A program made the position numbers and the translations under genes. A stretch of 6,409 bases of DNA, taken from the NCBI GenBank assembly GCA_029239545.1, contig JARBUQ010000286.1, positions 1 through 6,409 of the forward strand, given 5' to 3'. Under the pieces are notes generated by a model. That model was given only the letters and a program-made list of their open reading frames with translations. It was not told the origin of the DNA and did no database searches. Below, piece after piece: positions 1-6,026 of this stretch. Positions within the stretch are counted from its first letter, which is position 1, and each line of letters begins with the position of its first letter. Origin of the DNA: Paenibacillus sp. (GTDB taxonomy: Bacteria; Bacillota; Bacilli; Paenibacillales; NBRC-103111).

Positions 1-305
1 AAGGCCCTTATGTACAGAGAGCGATAGGAATTGCTGGAACCTACGCCGTAATCCTTTATTAACGAGCTCACCTCGGAGCTGTTTTCCTGAACAACAGATC
101 GGATCATGGATCTGGATCAGTAGGGAGAATCGGATTGGCACTCGTTATTGTGCCGCAAGTCTCGGACAGAGCTTTGCTCTGAGAAGACAACTTGCTAAGG
201 CCGTACATCGTGAGGTGAACGGCAAACTTGGGTGGTACCGCGGAAGAGTTAACCCCTTTCGTCCCGTTTTGCGTATTTATTGCGCAGGGATGAGAGGGGT
301 TTTTT
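1..305 (+). promoter_or_regulatory. T-box leader RNA (3' part) of the ilvBNC-leuA operon, probably tRNA-Leu responsive
   Basis: This RNA senses uncharged tRNA and permits read-through into the ilv genes. The window opens inside stem I. The conserved AGAGAG of the AG bulge is at 16-21, and the distal hairpin is formed by GCG-a-TAGG (21-28) with CCTA-CGC (40-46). The 3' side of the specifier region reads GAGCTCACCTCGGAGCTG (64-81). By position relative to the usual ACCTCGGAG context, CTC at 67-69 is the best specifier codon, meaning leucine. Further stems are CAGATC/GATCTG (95-100/109-114), GGCAC/GTGCC (137-141/150-154) and CAGAGC/GCTCTG (167-172/176-181). The T-box itself, GGGTGGTACCGCGG, is at 230-243. 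Its TGGT bulge (233-236) would pair with a tRNA ACCA end. In the antiterminator, GGG (230-232) and GCG (240-242) pair with CCC (263-265) and CGT (260-262). The T-box identity is certain. The specifier is less sure because the 5' side of stem I and the promoter lie outside the window. Confidence 0.93.
251..305 (+). terminator. T-box intrinsic terminator (alternative to the antiterminator)
   Basis: A 15-bp stem forms between AACCCCTTTCGTCCC (251-265) and GGGATGAGAGGGGTT (287-301), with two G-U pairs, followed by a T run at 300-305. The loop carries a short TGCG/CGCA pairing (270-273/283-286). The 5' arm contains the CGTCCC needed by the T-box antiterminator, so the two structures exclude each other, as expected for transcriptional T-box control. 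Confidence 0.93.
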
Positions 306-394
306 GCTGTATATCAGCTTGTTGCAAGTATGTAATGAGCCTTCGGGAAGGAATGCCAAGCGCTTGGTTTTCTGGAACGGGGATACAGACTGAG

Positions 395-400
395 AGGAGG
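395..400 (+). promoter_or_regulatory. Ribosome binding site of ilvB
   Basis: AGGAGG lies 6 nt before the ATG at 407. It fixes the ilvB start there. The same reading frame is open upstream to a GTG at 215, but that start lies inside the T-box RNA and would translate the terminator hairpin. Confidence 0.88.
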
Positions 401-406
401 ATTACT

Positions 407-2158
407 ATGAGTGCTCATATTGAAATTGAAACGGCAGTGTCCAAGGATGACCAACGCAAGAAACTGCTACAACCGGATGTAATTACGGGTTCAGAGATTT
501 TGCTTCGATCGTTGTTATTAGAAGGTGTTGATTGCGTATTTGGTTATCCCGGCGGCGCAGTTCTCTATATTTATGATGCTATGCATGGCAACGAGGATTT
601 CAAGCATTTATTGACTCGTCACGAGCAAGGCGCCATTCATGCAGCAGATGGTTATGCGAGGTCGACTGGCAAGGTCGGCGTCTGTATCGCAACATCAGGC
701 CCGGGAGCAACGAATTTGGTGACAGGGATAGCGACTGCCTATATGGATTCGGTACCGCTCGTTGTCATAACAGGTAATGTAGCAACTAATTTCATTGGGA
801 CCGACGCGTTCCAGGAAGCTGACATAACAGGCATTACAATGCCGATCACTAAGCATAGTTATCTGGTGCGTAAGGTTGAGGATTTGCCGCGCATTATTCA
901 CGAAGCGTTCCACATTGCGAATACGGGACGTAAAGGTCCTGTATTGATCGATATTCCGAAGGATGTATCGGCGCTGAAGACAGCATTCCACTATCCGGAG
1001 AAAGTCGACATTCGCGGTTATAAGCCTTCTCTGCAAGTGGATATGAGCCAAGTCGATGCTTTGCTTCAGGCGATTGAACAAGCAGAGCAGCCAGTCATTC
1101 TGGCAGGCGGCGGAGTCGTGTACGCGAATGCTTCCGAGGAACTGATCGAATTCGTGAACAAGACACAAATTCCAATTACGACAACGCTGCTTGGCTTGGG
1201 CGGGTTCCCAAGTGCTCATGAATTATGGTTGGGTATGCCAGGTATGCATGGCACGTATACAGCCAATCATGCCCTTCAGAACGCTGACTTGATCATATCG
1301 ATTGGTTCCAGGTTCGATGATCGCGTAACGATGAATTTGGGCGGATTTGCTCCCAAGGTTAAGTTCGTCGCTCACATTGATGTCGATCCTGCGGAAATTG
1401 GTAAAAATGTAAAGGTTGACTATCCGGTCGTCGGTGATGTTAAAGTAGTATTGAAAGCAGCCAATGTCAAAGTGAAGTCTGCTCAGTCGAAAGATTGGGT
1501 GGCCAAGATTATTGAGATGAAGGCTGCCTACCCATTGAAGTATAAGGATTCCGAGGAAGAGCTTAAGCCTCAATACGTGATAGAGATGATTAATGAGACG
1601 ACGAACGGTGAAGCCATTGTTACGACTGACGTAGGTCAGCATCAGATGTGGACCGCTCAGTACTATAAATTCAAGAATCCTCGTTCAATGGTTACTTCCG
1701 GCGGTCTGGGCACAATGGGTTTCGGATTTCCTTCAGCAATCGGAGCGCAGATGGGCAACCCCGACAAACTGGTTGTGTCTATTAACGGAGATGGCGGAAT
1801 GCAGATGTGTGCACAGGAGCTTGCCATTTGTGCCATTAACAATATTCCCGTAAAGGTTGTTATCATCAATAATCAGGTGCTTGGCATGGTTCGCCAATGG
1901 CAGGAGATTATTTATAACAATCGTTATAGTCATATCGACCTTGCGGGCAGTCCGGATTTCGTCAAGCTGGCAGAAGCCTACGGAGTGAAGGGTCTGCGTG
2001 CCACGAATAAGGAAGAAGCGCGTCTTGCCTGGCAGGAAGCTCTGAATACACCTGGTCCCGTCGTCATCGACTTCGTCGTGCGTAAGGAAGAGAATGTATT
2101 CCCGATGGTTACGGCAGGGTCGTCTATAAGCGAAATGATAATGGGGGATTCGGAATGA
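407..2158 (+). CDS. ilvB: Acetohydroxyacid synthase (acetolactate synthase) large catalytic subunit
   Basis: The 583-residue product condenses two pyruvates to acetolactate, or pyruvate with 2-ketobutyrate to acetohydroxybutyrate. This is the first common step of Val/Leu/Ile synthesis, in the cytoplasm, using ThDP, Mg2+ and FAD. The N-terminal ThDP pyrimidine domain (about 28-190) has FGYPGGAV and RHEQGAIHAADGYAR, with catalytic Glu73, then TSGPGATNLVTG. The central FAD-associated domain (about 210-350) has GSRFDDRVT. The C-terminal ThDP domain holds the GDG (461-463) to NN (488-489) motif and GMVRQWQE. In the herbicide-site region, the position of plant Pro197 is Ala126, as in other Bacillales as far as I recall, and the Trp574 equivalent Trp498 is present. 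The length is usual for the family. It lies first in the operon behind the T-box and overlaps ilvN by ATGA, which suggests translational coupling in keeping with a two-subunit enzyme. A catabolic AlsS is unlikely because of the adjacent ilvN and the FAD-type motifs. Confidence 0.96.
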   Translation: MSAHIEIETAVSKDDQRKKLLQPDVITGSEILLRSLLLEGVDCVFGYPGGAVLYIYDAMHGNEDFKHLLTRHEQGAIHAADGYARSTGKVGVCIATSGPGATNLVTGIATAYMDSVPLVVITGNVATNFIGTDAFQEADITGITMPITKHSYLVRKVEDLPRIIHEAFHIANTGRKGPVLIDIPKDVSALKTAFHYPEKVDIRGYKPSLQVDMSQVDALLQAIEQAEQPVILAGGGVVYANASEELIEFVNKTQIPITTTLLGLGGFPSAHELWLGMPGMHGTYTANHALQNADLIISIGSRFDDRVTMNLGGFAPKVKFVAHIDVDPAEIGKNVKVDYPVVGDVKVVLKAANVKVKSAQSKDWVAKIIEMKAAYPLKYKDSEEELKPQYVIEMINETTNGEAIVTTDVGQHQMWTAQYYKFKNPRSMVTSGGLGTMGFGFPSAIGAQMGNPDKLVVSINGDGGMQMCAQELAICAINNIPVKVVIINNQVLGMVRQWQEIIYNNRYSHIDLAGSPDFVKLAEAYGVKGLRATNKEEARLAWQEALNTPGPVVIDFVVRKEENVFPMVTAGSSISEMIMGDSE

Positions 2159-2643
2159 GTGCTAGAAAACATACCATTTCCGTACTAGTGAACAACCAGC
2201 CCGGTGTGCTGCAACGGGTATCCGGCTTGTTCGGTCGCCGCGGCTTTAATATTGACAGCATCACAGTGGGGGAATCCGAGGAGCCAGGGCTCTCCCGCAT
2301 GATCATTGTTACAACAGGCGGTGACGATACGCTTGATCAGGTCATCAAGCAGTTGTATAAGCTGATTGATGTTATCAAGGTGGCTGATCTTAGCTCAAAT
2401 CCAATGGTAGCTCGTGAGGTAGCTCTGATAAAGGTACTGGCTGAACCGAGTGCAAGACCGGAAATTCTGGGGATTGTCGAAACGTTCCGCGCGTCTGTTG
2501 TGGATATCGGGCCAGCTTCCCTGATTGTTCAAGTGGTCGGGGATACCGACAAAATTGATGCCATGGCCGAGCTGCTGAAGCCGTACGGCATACGCGAGTT
2601 CTCTCGCACAGGCATTACAGCAATGATTCGCGGTCTGGCCTAG
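2155..2643 (+). CDS. ilvN: Acetohydroxyacid synthase small regulatory subunit
   Basis: This 162-residue protein binds IlvB, raises its activity and confers valine feedback inhibition. The N-terminal ACT domain (about 5-78) reads ISVLVNNQPGVLQRVSGLFG followed by RGFNIDSITVG. Compared with remembered E. coli IlvH, the valine-site residues Asn11, Gly14 and Asn29 correspond to Asn14, Gly17 and Asn32 here and are intact, so feedback sensitivity is expected. The C-terminal ACT-like half (about 85-160) contains ALIKVLAEPSARPEIL and FRASVVDIGPASLIVQVVGD. The ATG overlaps the ilvB stop (ATGA), with a GGGGGA ribosome site at 2143-2148 inside the end of ilvB. In Bacillus this gene is usually called ilvH or ilvN; the name choice is conventional only. 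The stop TAG is followed by a 140-nt structured spacer before ilvC. Confidence 0.95.
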   Translation: MSARKHTISVLVNNQPGVLQRVSGLFGRRGFNIDSITVGESEEPGLSRMIIVTTGGDDTLDQVIKQLYKLIDVIKVADLSSNPMVAREVALIKVLAEPSARPEILGIVETFRASVVDIGPASLIVQVVGDTDKIDAMAELLKPYGIREFSRTGITAMIRGLA

Positions 2644-2672
2644 TTCCTAACTAACTAATTCTAATACACAAT

Positions 2673-2755
2673 CCTATGAGTGGGGGTCCGGTTTAAGAAA
2701 CCCTTAACCTCTAACCCACTCAACTCCATTCTTGAACGGGACGCCCACTCATAGG
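2673..2755 (+). repeat. Long imperfect inverted repeat in the ilvN-ilvC spacer (RNA hairpin)
   Basis: CCTATGAGTGGG-g-GTCC (2673-2689) pairs with GGAC-g-CCCACTCATAGG (2739-2755): 12 perfect pairs, one G/G mismatch, 4 perfect pairs, then a 49-nt loop. The loop has a small GGTTT/AAACC hairpin (2690-2702) and a second copy of CCCACTCA (2715-2722) that could compete for the same 5' arm. The structure ends 9 nt before the ilvC ribosome site AAAGGAGG (2765-2772). No T run follows, so it is not a normal terminator. It could be an mRNA processing or stability element, or it could influence ilvC translation. Confidence 0.8.
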
Positions 2756-2783
2756 GTTTAAATTAAAGGAGGCAATTAATCTC

Positions 2784-3776
2784 ATGGCAGTAACAATGTA
2801 TTATGAAAAAGACGCTGATTTATCCATTCTTTCCGGTAAAACCGTTGCTGTAATCGGCTACGGAAGTCAAGGCCACGCTCAAGCCCAAAACTTGCGCGAC
2901 AGCGGGGTTAAAGTTATTATCGGTCTTCGTGAAGGTCGTTCATGGGAGCAAGCCAAGAACGATGGTTTTGATGTTTATGCAGTATCTGAAGCTGCTCGTT
3001 TGGCTGATGTGATTCAAATTTTGATGCCTGATGAAACTCAAGCAAAAGTATACAACGAAGAAATCAAGCCTAACCTCAAAAAAGGCGCAGCGCTTGTATT
3101 CTCTCACGGGTTCAACATTCACTTCGGCCAAATCGTGCCGAACAAAGATATGGACGTTCTGATGGTTGCTCCTAAATCTCCAGGCCACCTTGTTCGCCGT
3201 GTATACGTAGAAGGCTTCGGCGTACCAGGACTGATTGCAGTTGAGCAGGATGCTTCCGGTCAAGCCCATGCGCTTGGTTTGGCTTATGCCAAAGGAATCG
3301 GTTGTACTCGCGCAGGAGTTATCGAAACTACGTTCAAGGAAGAAACCGAAACCGACTTGTTCGGTGAGCAAGCTGTACTTTGCGGAGGTACTTCTGCATT
3401 GGTTAAAGCAGGCTTCGAAACATTAGTTGAAGCTGGTTACCAGCCAGAAATCGCTTATTTCGAATGTTTGCATGAGCTGAAGCTGATCGTCGACCTGATG
3501 TATGAGGGTGGATTGGCTACAATGAGACATTCGATCAGCAACACGGCTGAGTATGGCGACTATGTTACCGGACCTCGCATCGTGACTGACGAAACCAAGA
3601 AAGAAATGAAAAAAGTTCTTTCAGATATTCAACAAGGTAAATTCGCTCGCGACTTCATCTTGGAGAACCAATCGAACCGCGCGTTCCTGACGGCTACTCG
3701 CCGCAACGAATCCGAGCACCAGCTTGAAGTGGTAGGACGTCAACTGCGCGATATGATGCACTGGATCAAGAAGTAA
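2784..3776 (+). CDS. ilvC: Ketol-acid reductoisomerase (NADP+), class I
   Basis: The 330-residue enzyme isomerises and reduces acetolactate or acetohydroxybutyrate to the dihydroxy acid, using Mg2+ and NADPH. The N-terminal Rossmann domain has GYGSQGHAQAQ (25-35), and the cofactor loop GLREGRS (47-53) has Arg49 and Ser53 fitting NADPH. FSHGFNIHFG contains the conserved His108, and APKSPGHLVRR follows. In the all-helical knotted C-terminal domain, TDLFGEQAVLCGG gives metal ligands Asp191 and Glu195, and YFECLHELKLI gives Glu227 and Glu231. The substrate-site Ser is in HSISNTAEYGDY (Ser250/252). The length matches the short class I form. The start follows AAAGGAGG at 2765-2772 with an 11-nt gap, slightly long; the downstream Met5 codon (2796) would be farther still. 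Lys is mostly AAA, Glu mostly GAA, and CGT/CGC are frequent, unlike the AAG/GAG-rich leuA. This fits a highly expressed gene. Hairpins flank the gene on both sides. Confidence 0.97.
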   Translation: MAVTMYYEKDADLSILSGKTVAVIGYGSQGHAQAQNLRDSGVKVIIGLREGRSWEQAKNDGFDVYAVSEAARLADVIQILMPDETQAKVYNEEIKPNLKKGAALVFSHGFNIHFGQIVPNKDMDVLMVAPKSPGHLVRRVYVEGFGVPGLIAVEQDASGQAHALGLAYAKGIGCTRAGVIETTFKEETETDLFGEQAVLCGGTSALVKAGFETLVEAGYQPEIAYFECLHELKLIVDLMYEGGLATMRHSISNTAEYGDYVTGPRIVTDETKKEMKKVLSDIQQGKFARDFILENQSNRAFLTATRRNESEHQLEVVGRQLRDMMHWIKK

Positions 3777-3834
3777 TTGGCGAGAGTATTAGTTCAAAAA
3801 CAACAAAATCAGTGAAATCCTAAATCGTTAATCC

Positions 3835-3943
3835 ATTGGGTACGTGCAACGAGTTCCGTTGTGGGCCAGTTTCTCTTATTGTATTGGCCTTCGGGCGGAT
3901 GAAACTGACCCACAAAAGTCACTTCTTTTGCACGTACCCTAAT
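3835..3943 (+). repeat. Very large stem-loop in the ilvC-leuA spacer
   Basis: Outer stem: GGGTACGTGCAA (3838-3849) pairs perfectly with TTGCACGTACCC (3928-3939). It can be extended by ATT/AAT (3835-3837/3941-3943) past a bulged T. Inner stem: TTGTGGG-c-CAGTTTC (3859-3873) pairs with GAAACTG-a-CCCACAA (3901-3915), 7+7 bp around one mismatch. The tip contains GCC-TTCG-GGC (3887-3896), a stable C(UUCG)G tetraloop. There is no T run after the stem, so simple intrinsic termination is unlikely. By analogy with the known processing of the B. subtilis ilv-leu mRNA, in which the ilvC segment is unusually stable, I infer a 3' protective structure for ilvC mRNA. The rest of the 260-nt spacer holds only a purine tract and the leuA ribosome site. 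Confidence 0.88.
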
Positions 3944-4022
3944 TCCTTAACGACGGATTGCACTGATTTTGGCAGCTTTTAACCAATACTTCACCAAAAG
4001 AGGAAAACTAAAAGAAAAGAAA

Positions 4023-4028
4023 AGGAGG
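4023..4028 (+). promoter_or_regulatory. Ribosome binding site of leuA
   Basis: AGGAGG at the end of a 34-nt purine tract (3996-4029, only two pyrimidines) lies 8 nt before the ATG at 4037. The in-frame GTG at 4031 is only 2 nt from it, too close to be used, so the ATG at 4037 is chosen. Confidence 0.85.
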
Positions 4029-4036
4029 GTGTGGAT

Positions 4037-5587
4037 ATGAGGAAGATATATATCTTCGACACGACGCTGCGCGACGGCGAGCAATCCCCTGGAGTCAACC
4101 TGAATACGCAAGAGAAGGTGGAGATCGCCCTCCAACTGGAGAAATTGGCGGTTGACCGGATGGAAGCGGGCTTCCCTGCTGCTTCGCCAGGCGATCTGGC
4201 GGCTGTAGCTGCGGTAGCACGTGCGGTGAAGAATGCCAGTGTCATTGGCCTTTCTCGCTCCCGCGAGCAGGATATCGATGCGGTAAGGGAAGCGTTGAGA
4301 GAAGCGCAGGATCCTTGCTTGCACCTATTCCTCGCTACCTCTCCAATTCATCGCAAACATAAGCTGCGGATGGAGAAGCATCAGGTGCTGGAGACGGCCG
4401 AAGCGGCGATTCGATATGCCAAGAAGTATTTCAGCAAGGTAGAATTCTCTCCTGAGGATGCTGCCCGTACTGAGTTGGACTTCCTCTGCGAAGTAACCGA
4501 GATGGCGATTCGTGCAGGCGCAACCGTAGTGAATATTCCCGATACCGTCGGGTATATGACGCCGGGCGAATACGGCCATATCTTCAAGACGCTGAAGGAC
4601 AATGTACGCGGGATCGAGAAGATTCAACTGAGCGCACATTGCCACGATGATCTTGGGATGGCGACGGCGAACGCGCTCGCTGCCATCATGAATGGTGCCG
4701 ATCAGATCGAAGGCACCATCAACGGGATTGGCGAGCGGGCCGGTAACACGTCGCTCGAGGAAGTCGCCATGGCGCTTGAGACGCGCCAGGAGTTCTTCCA
4801 AGCGAAGACATCGCTTGTGTTGAACGAGATTGCCCGTACAAGCCGACTGGTTAGCAAGCTAACCGGAATGCCGGTGCCGGGCAACAAAGCGATTGTCGGC
4901 GCTAATGCATTCGCGCACGAGTCAGGCATTCATCAGGATGGCATGCTGAAGGAGAAGACGACGTACGAGATTATGTCCCCTGAGACGATCGGTCTCAAGG
5001 AGAGCAAGCTCGTACTGGGCAAACACTCCGGACGCCATGCATTCCGTGAAAGACTCGTTGATCTGGGCTACGAGCTGTCCGATGAGCAGTTGAATGAAGC
5101 ATTCGCCAAGTTCAAGGATCTCGCAGATCGGAAGAAGAACGTTACGGGTGAGGACATCCGTGCGCTCATCGAAGAGAAGCTCGTTCAGACTCCGGAAGTG
5201 TTCGCGCTGGAGACGATTCAAGTGTCCTATGGCAATCAATCGACACCAACAGCGACGATACGGATCCGCACGGCTGAAGGCACAACGGTTGAAGAAGCAG
5301 CGCTTGGCAACGGCTCTGTAGATGCGATCTACAAGGCGATTGACAAGGCTACACAAGAAGAAGTCGAGCTTGATGACTACTCGATCAAATCGGTTACGCA
5401 AGGCAAGGATGCTCTAGGTGAGGTGCATGTTGTGATGAAGCAGGGCGATATTAGCGTCCAAGGCCGCGGCATCAGTACTGATATTCTTGAAGCGAGCGCC
5501 AAAGCGTATATCGACGCGATTAACCGCATCATTGACAAACGCAAGTCACCAGGCGGCAGCCGCCGCGATAAAATGTCTTTGATCTAA
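4037..5587 (+). CDS. leuA: 2-isopropylmalate synthase
   Basis: The 516-residue enzyme condenses acetyl-CoA with 2-ketoisovalerate, the committed and leucine-inhibited step of leucine synthesis. The catalytic TIM barrel (about 1-270) begins IFDTTLRDGEQSPGVNL, with Arg12 and metal ligand Asp13, then EAGFPAASPGD. LSAHCHDDLGMATAN supplies metal ligands His201 and His203, and NGIGERAGNTSLEE supplies Asn237. The linker subdomains (about 271-390) include GANAFAHESGIHQDGMLK and LGKHSGRHAF. The C-terminal regulatory domain (about 391-500) has FALETIQVSYGN and GKDALGEVHV, ending with GRGISTDILEASAKAYIDAIN. The length is typical of the long, leucine-regulated type, so feedback inhibition is expected. 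Citramalate or homocitrate synthase is less likely given the operon and the full-length regulatory domain. It is the last gene of the operon: a terminator starts 9 nt after the stop, and leuBCD are absent. Confidence 0.96.
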   Translation: MRKIYIFDTTLRDGEQSPGVNLNTQEKVEIALQLEKLAVDRMEAGFPAASPGDLAAVAAVARAVKNASVIGLSRSREQDIDAVREALREAQDPCLHLFLATSPIHRKHKLRMEKHQVLETAEAAIRYAKKYFSKVEFSPEDAARTELDFLCEVTEMAIRAGATVVNIPDTVGYMTPGEYGHIFKTLKDNVRGIEKIQLSAHCHDDLGMATANALAAIMNGADQIEGTINGIGERAGNTSLEEVAMALETRQEFFQAKTSLVLNEIARTSRLVSKLTGMPVPGNKAIVGANAFAHESGIHQDGMLKEKTTYEIMSPETIGLKESKLVLGKHSGRHAFRERLVDLGYELSDEQLNEAFAKFKDLADRKKNVTGEDIRALIEEKLVQTPEVFALETIQVSYGNQSTPTATIRIRTAEGTTVEEAALGNGSVDAIYKAIDKATQEEVELDDYSIKSVTQGKDALGEVHVVMKQGDISVQGRGISTDILEASAKAYIDAINRIIDKRKSPGGSRRDKMSLI

Positions 5588-5595
5588 ATAAAGAT

Positions 5596-5636
5596 AGCCT
5601 CCACAGGATGTTTCTTGTCCAAGGAGGCTTTTTTTT
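5596..5636 (+). terminator. Intrinsic terminator of the ilv-leuA operon
   Basis: AGCCTCC (5596-5602) pairs with GGAGGCT (5623-5629), with a short inner GGA/TCC pairing (5606-5608/5618-5620), followed by eight T residues (5629-5636). It sits directly behind the leuA stop codon. Confidence 0.93.
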
Positions 5637-5754
5637 ATGCCTTACTAACTGTAAACGCTCATCTTTAGATCATTGGTAATGAATTTCCTGAGGAACGAAG
5701 AAATACAAAATGCTTTTAATTGAATTTTATCTAACCTGCAGCCCGCTTTGGATG

Positions 5755-5760
5755 TATAAT
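5755..5760 (+). promoter_or_regulatory. Probable -10 box of the leader peptide / ABC exporter transcript
   Basis: A perfect TATAAT is preceded by TG without the usual extra base. At the 16-18 nt spacings the -35 region (around 5731-5738, CTAACCTG) matches TTGACA poorly; a TTGAAT at 5720-5725 is too far away. Transcription would start near 5767, about 57 nt before the leader ORF. The stretch 5640-5750 before it shows no gene and no clear structure. Confidence 0.5.
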
Positions 5761-5823
5761 AGCTAGAGGATATGTAAAGCCGAATAGATTTGGATCAAAA
5801 AACTTGAGGGAGGGGTTGGCATT

Positions 5824-5922
5824 ATGACTGCTTTTATGAACGATCAGCGTTCTTTTGTTAGCGGTGTTCATTTGGATAGCGACAATAGTGTGACCTTCCG
5901 CCTCCGTGTTCGGATGCGTTGA
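5824..5922 (+). CDS. Putative regulatory leader peptide (32 aa) upstream of the ABC exporter
   Basis: A short ORF starts with ATG 9 nt after a strong GGGAGGGG ribosome site (5807-5814) and encodes 32 residues. It begins MTAFMNDQRSFVSG and ends FRLRVRMR. There is no signal peptide or membrane segment, so a regulatory role through its own translation is likelier than a stable protein. The last seven residues hold three overlapping Arg-X-Arg motifs (26-28, 28-30, 30-32). This is the pattern at which macrolide-bound ribosomes arrest in leader peptides such as ErmDL. Behind the stop come two intrinsic terminators and then a YheI/BmrC-like exporter gene, a layout like the B. subtilis bmrB leader ahead of bmrCD. 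I do not recognise the peptide itself. The segment 5890-5904 within the ORF is complementary to parts of both downstream terminators. Coding status rests on the ribosome site and context, not on homology. Confidence 0.68.
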   Translation: MTAFMNDQRSFVSGVHLDSDNSVTFRLRVRMR

Positions 5923-5968
5923 CGTTTTTGGGTTTCGGGCCGACGTCTCGCGTACGTAAGACAGACCA

Positions 5969-6006
5969 GCGCACAGGTCACGATGCAATCGTGGTGTGCG
6001 TTTTTT
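5969..6006 (+). terminator. First intrinsic terminator / attenuator before the ABC exporter gene
   Basis: CGCACA (5970-5975) pairs with TGTGCG (5995-6000). After a GG bulge, T5978 pairs with G5994, and CACGAT (5979-5984) pairs with ATCGTG (5988-5993) around a GCA loop. Six T residues (6001-6006) follow. It sits 47 nt after the leader-peptide stop, the place expected for an attenuator. Confidence 0.87.
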
Positions 6007-6026
6007 ATTTTCCATAATTGGAAACG

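Noticed and set aside
356..367. Perfect palindrome CCAAGCGCTTGG followed by TTTTCT between the T-box terminator and ilvB
   Set aside because: As RNA it gives only about 4 pairs with a minimal loop and a short T run, too weak for a second terminator. A protein-binding site is possible, but nothing supports one.
215..406. 64-residue in-frame N-terminal extension of IlvB from a GTG at 215
   Set aside because: It would translate the T-box motif and terminator hairpin, has no family resemblance, and lacks the AGGAGG found before the ATG at 407.
695..1642. Two long minus-strand open frames (695-1219 and 1223-1642) inside ilvB
   Set aside because: They are antisense shadows of a highly conserved gene, Cys/Arg-rich without any recognisable domain.
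2739..2763. ilvN-ilvC inverted repeat read as a terminator
   Set aside because: Only GGGTTTAAATT follows the stem, with no U tract, and the ilvC ribosome site follows at once.
3969..3997. Possible internal promoter before leuA (TTGGCA at 3969-3974)
   Set aside because: No -10-like hexamer at 16-18 nt; the bases there read CACCAA.
4031..4036. GTG start for LeuA two codons upstream of the chosen ATG
   Set aside because: It lies only 2 nt from the AGGAGG; the ATG at 4037 has the proper 8-nt spacing and gives the family-like start MRKIYIFDTTLRDGEQ.
3947..4801. Minus-strand open frames opposite the start and middle of leuA
   Set aside because: They are shadows of leuA codon structure; no domain, and no promoter or ribosome site seen.
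5720..5725. TTGAAT as the -35 box for the exporter leader promoter
   Set aside because: It is 29 nt from the TATAAT at 5755, too far for a standard promoter.
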